This document shows positions 14,746 through 15,427 of a stretch of DNA of 15,427 bases, piece by piece. Origin of the DNA: Giesbergeria sp. (GTDB lineage: Bacteria; Pseudomonadota; Gammaproteobacteria; Burkholderiales; Burkholderiaceae_C); contig JAGNUJ010000011.1 of NCBI GenBank assembly GCA_017987055.1, forward strand, positions 6,522 through 21,948, read 5' to 3'. The stretch's first letter is position 1. Each line of letters begins with the position of its first letter. The translations under genes were made by a program, and so were the position numbers. The notes beneath the pieces are model-generated. The model saw only the letters and a program-made list of their open reading frames with translations. It was not told the DNA's origin and searched no databases.

Positions 14746-15427
14746 ATGAAAACCCCAGCTTGCTTTTTTGATCGCCCTCTTCTGCGTCGCACTTGGCTGC
14801 AGGTGGCTGCTGCAGCTTGTTTGGCACCTACTTTGCACGCGGCCCGCGCCCAGCCTTTGGCACTGTCTACCGCCATCAACCGCACGGCGCGCTTTCGGGC
14901 GCTGTCGCAGCGCATTGCCAAGGCATATTGCCAAATCCATCTGAACGTGCTGCCCGAGCAGTCGCGTGCTGTGTTGGCCAGCGCGCGCAAACTGGTTCAC
15001 TCGGGTTTTGCTGATTTGGCGCAGACCCAGTGGTCACCGGAGTTGTCGGCGCAGCTGCTGCAGGTGCAAGCGTTGGCGCAAGGGTTAGAGGCGCTGCTGG
15101 TGCTGCCGCCCAGCAAAGAGTCGGTGGCCGCTGTGGCGCTGCAAGCAGACAAGATGCTGCTCAGCGCCGATACCGCCACCCAGTCATTAGAAAAATTGTC
15201 TAAAACCAACACCGCCCGCTTGGTCAATATGGCTGGACGCCAGCGCATGTTGTCGCAGCGCATGGCTAAAAATTACAGCTTAGTGGCGGCCGGTTTGAGC
15301 ACGCCGAAGATGGCCGATCAGATGATTTCTGATGCCGTCGAGTTCAAGCAAGCCTTGGCCATCTTGAGCGCAGCGCCGGTGACTTCTCCCAGTATTCGCA
15401 GTGAATTGGCTTTGGGCGAGTCGCAAT
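14746..15427 (+). CDS. Exported PilJ/NarX-type sensor-domain protein (partial)
   Basis: The gene runs off the right edge; 227 codons are present with no stop. It begins MKTPACFFDRPLLRRTWLQV, a Tat-like signal (RRTWLQ at 14-19) with a likely cleavage after ARA (residue 35), so the mature part should be periplasmic. The rest is helical and contains two related motifs: a degenerate one at 44-62 (INRTARFRALSQRIAKAYC) and a canonical one at 160-178 (VNMAGRQRMLSQRMAKNY). The latter is the signature of the PilJ-type IV pili methyl-accepting transducer N-terminal domain, related to the nitrate-binding P-box region of NarX. No ribosome binding site is clear. Divergence from moaA and the FNR-like box suggest a role in nitrate/nitrite sensing or uptake; that is inference. 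Confidence 0.8.
   Translation, partial: MKTPACFFDRPLLRRTWLQVAAAACLAPTLHAARAQPLALSTAINRTARFRALSQRIAKAYCQIHLNVLPEQSRAVLASARKLVHSGFADLAQTQWSPELSAQLLQVQALAQGLEALLVLPPSKESVAAVALQADKMLLSADTATQSLEKLSKTNTARLVNMAGRQRMLSQRMAKNYSLVAAGLSTPKMADQMISDAVEFKQALAILSAAPVTSPSIRSELALGESQ

Overview
The window looks like chromosomal DNA of a Betaproteobacterium, most likely Burkholderiales and probably Comamonadaceae. This rests on the high GC content, the gene content and order (dnaX-ybaB-recR; gloB/yafS-like/rnhA), and a short interspersed repeat with the core GATAGCTGCTAGCGC that I associate from memory with that family. No database search was possible.

Layout. Positions 22-2830 hold a plus-strand replication/repair cluster: dnaX (tau/gamma clamp-loader subunit), ybaB/ebfC (nucleoid-associated) and recR. 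The dnaX gene carries an A9 run exactly where a gamma-type short product would end. Next come a small MAPEG-family membrane protein (2920-3327) and an orphan ABC-type solute-binding protein (3459-4514). The latter overlaps tail-to-tail by 11 bp with mltD, a lipoprotein murein transglycosylase on the minus strand. Upstream of mltD is gloB (glyoxalase II). It is divergent from a yafS-like methyltransferase gene, and the two start codons share one CATG. rnhA (RNase HI) follows, then a long inverted repeat, a rho-independent terminator, an MFS transporter (8353-9543) and an unusual gene encoding three RidA/YjgF domains in tandem (9628-10872). A small unrecognised acidic protein (10983-11336) ends at a strong terminator.

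The right-hand part is a minus-strand molybdenum cofactor operon, moaA-mobA-moeA (transcribed 14592 to 11424). It is divergent from a partial gene (14746 to the window end) for an exported protein with PilJ/NarX-type helical sensor motifs. A near-consensus FNR/Dnr box lies in the divergent intergenic region. Molybdopterin synthesis, an FNR-type box and a NarX/PilJ-like sensor together suggest that a nitrate respiration or assimilation locus lies beyond the right edge; this is an inference.

Most noteworthy: (1) the triple RidA fusion, with an exact 138-residue period and selective loss of active-site residues; (2) a palindromic repeat family with four copies here, two of them inserted in frame inside dnaX and moeA in the same orientation but read in different frames; (3) the dnaX A9 slippage site, with stops close behind it in both alternative frames. 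No stretch longer than 300 bases lacks a gene. The largest gaps (8195-8352, 14593-14745, 3328-3458, 10873-10982) hold respectively the inverted repeat plus terminator, the FNR-like box, nothing I can identify, and nothing certain beyond a ribosome binding site.
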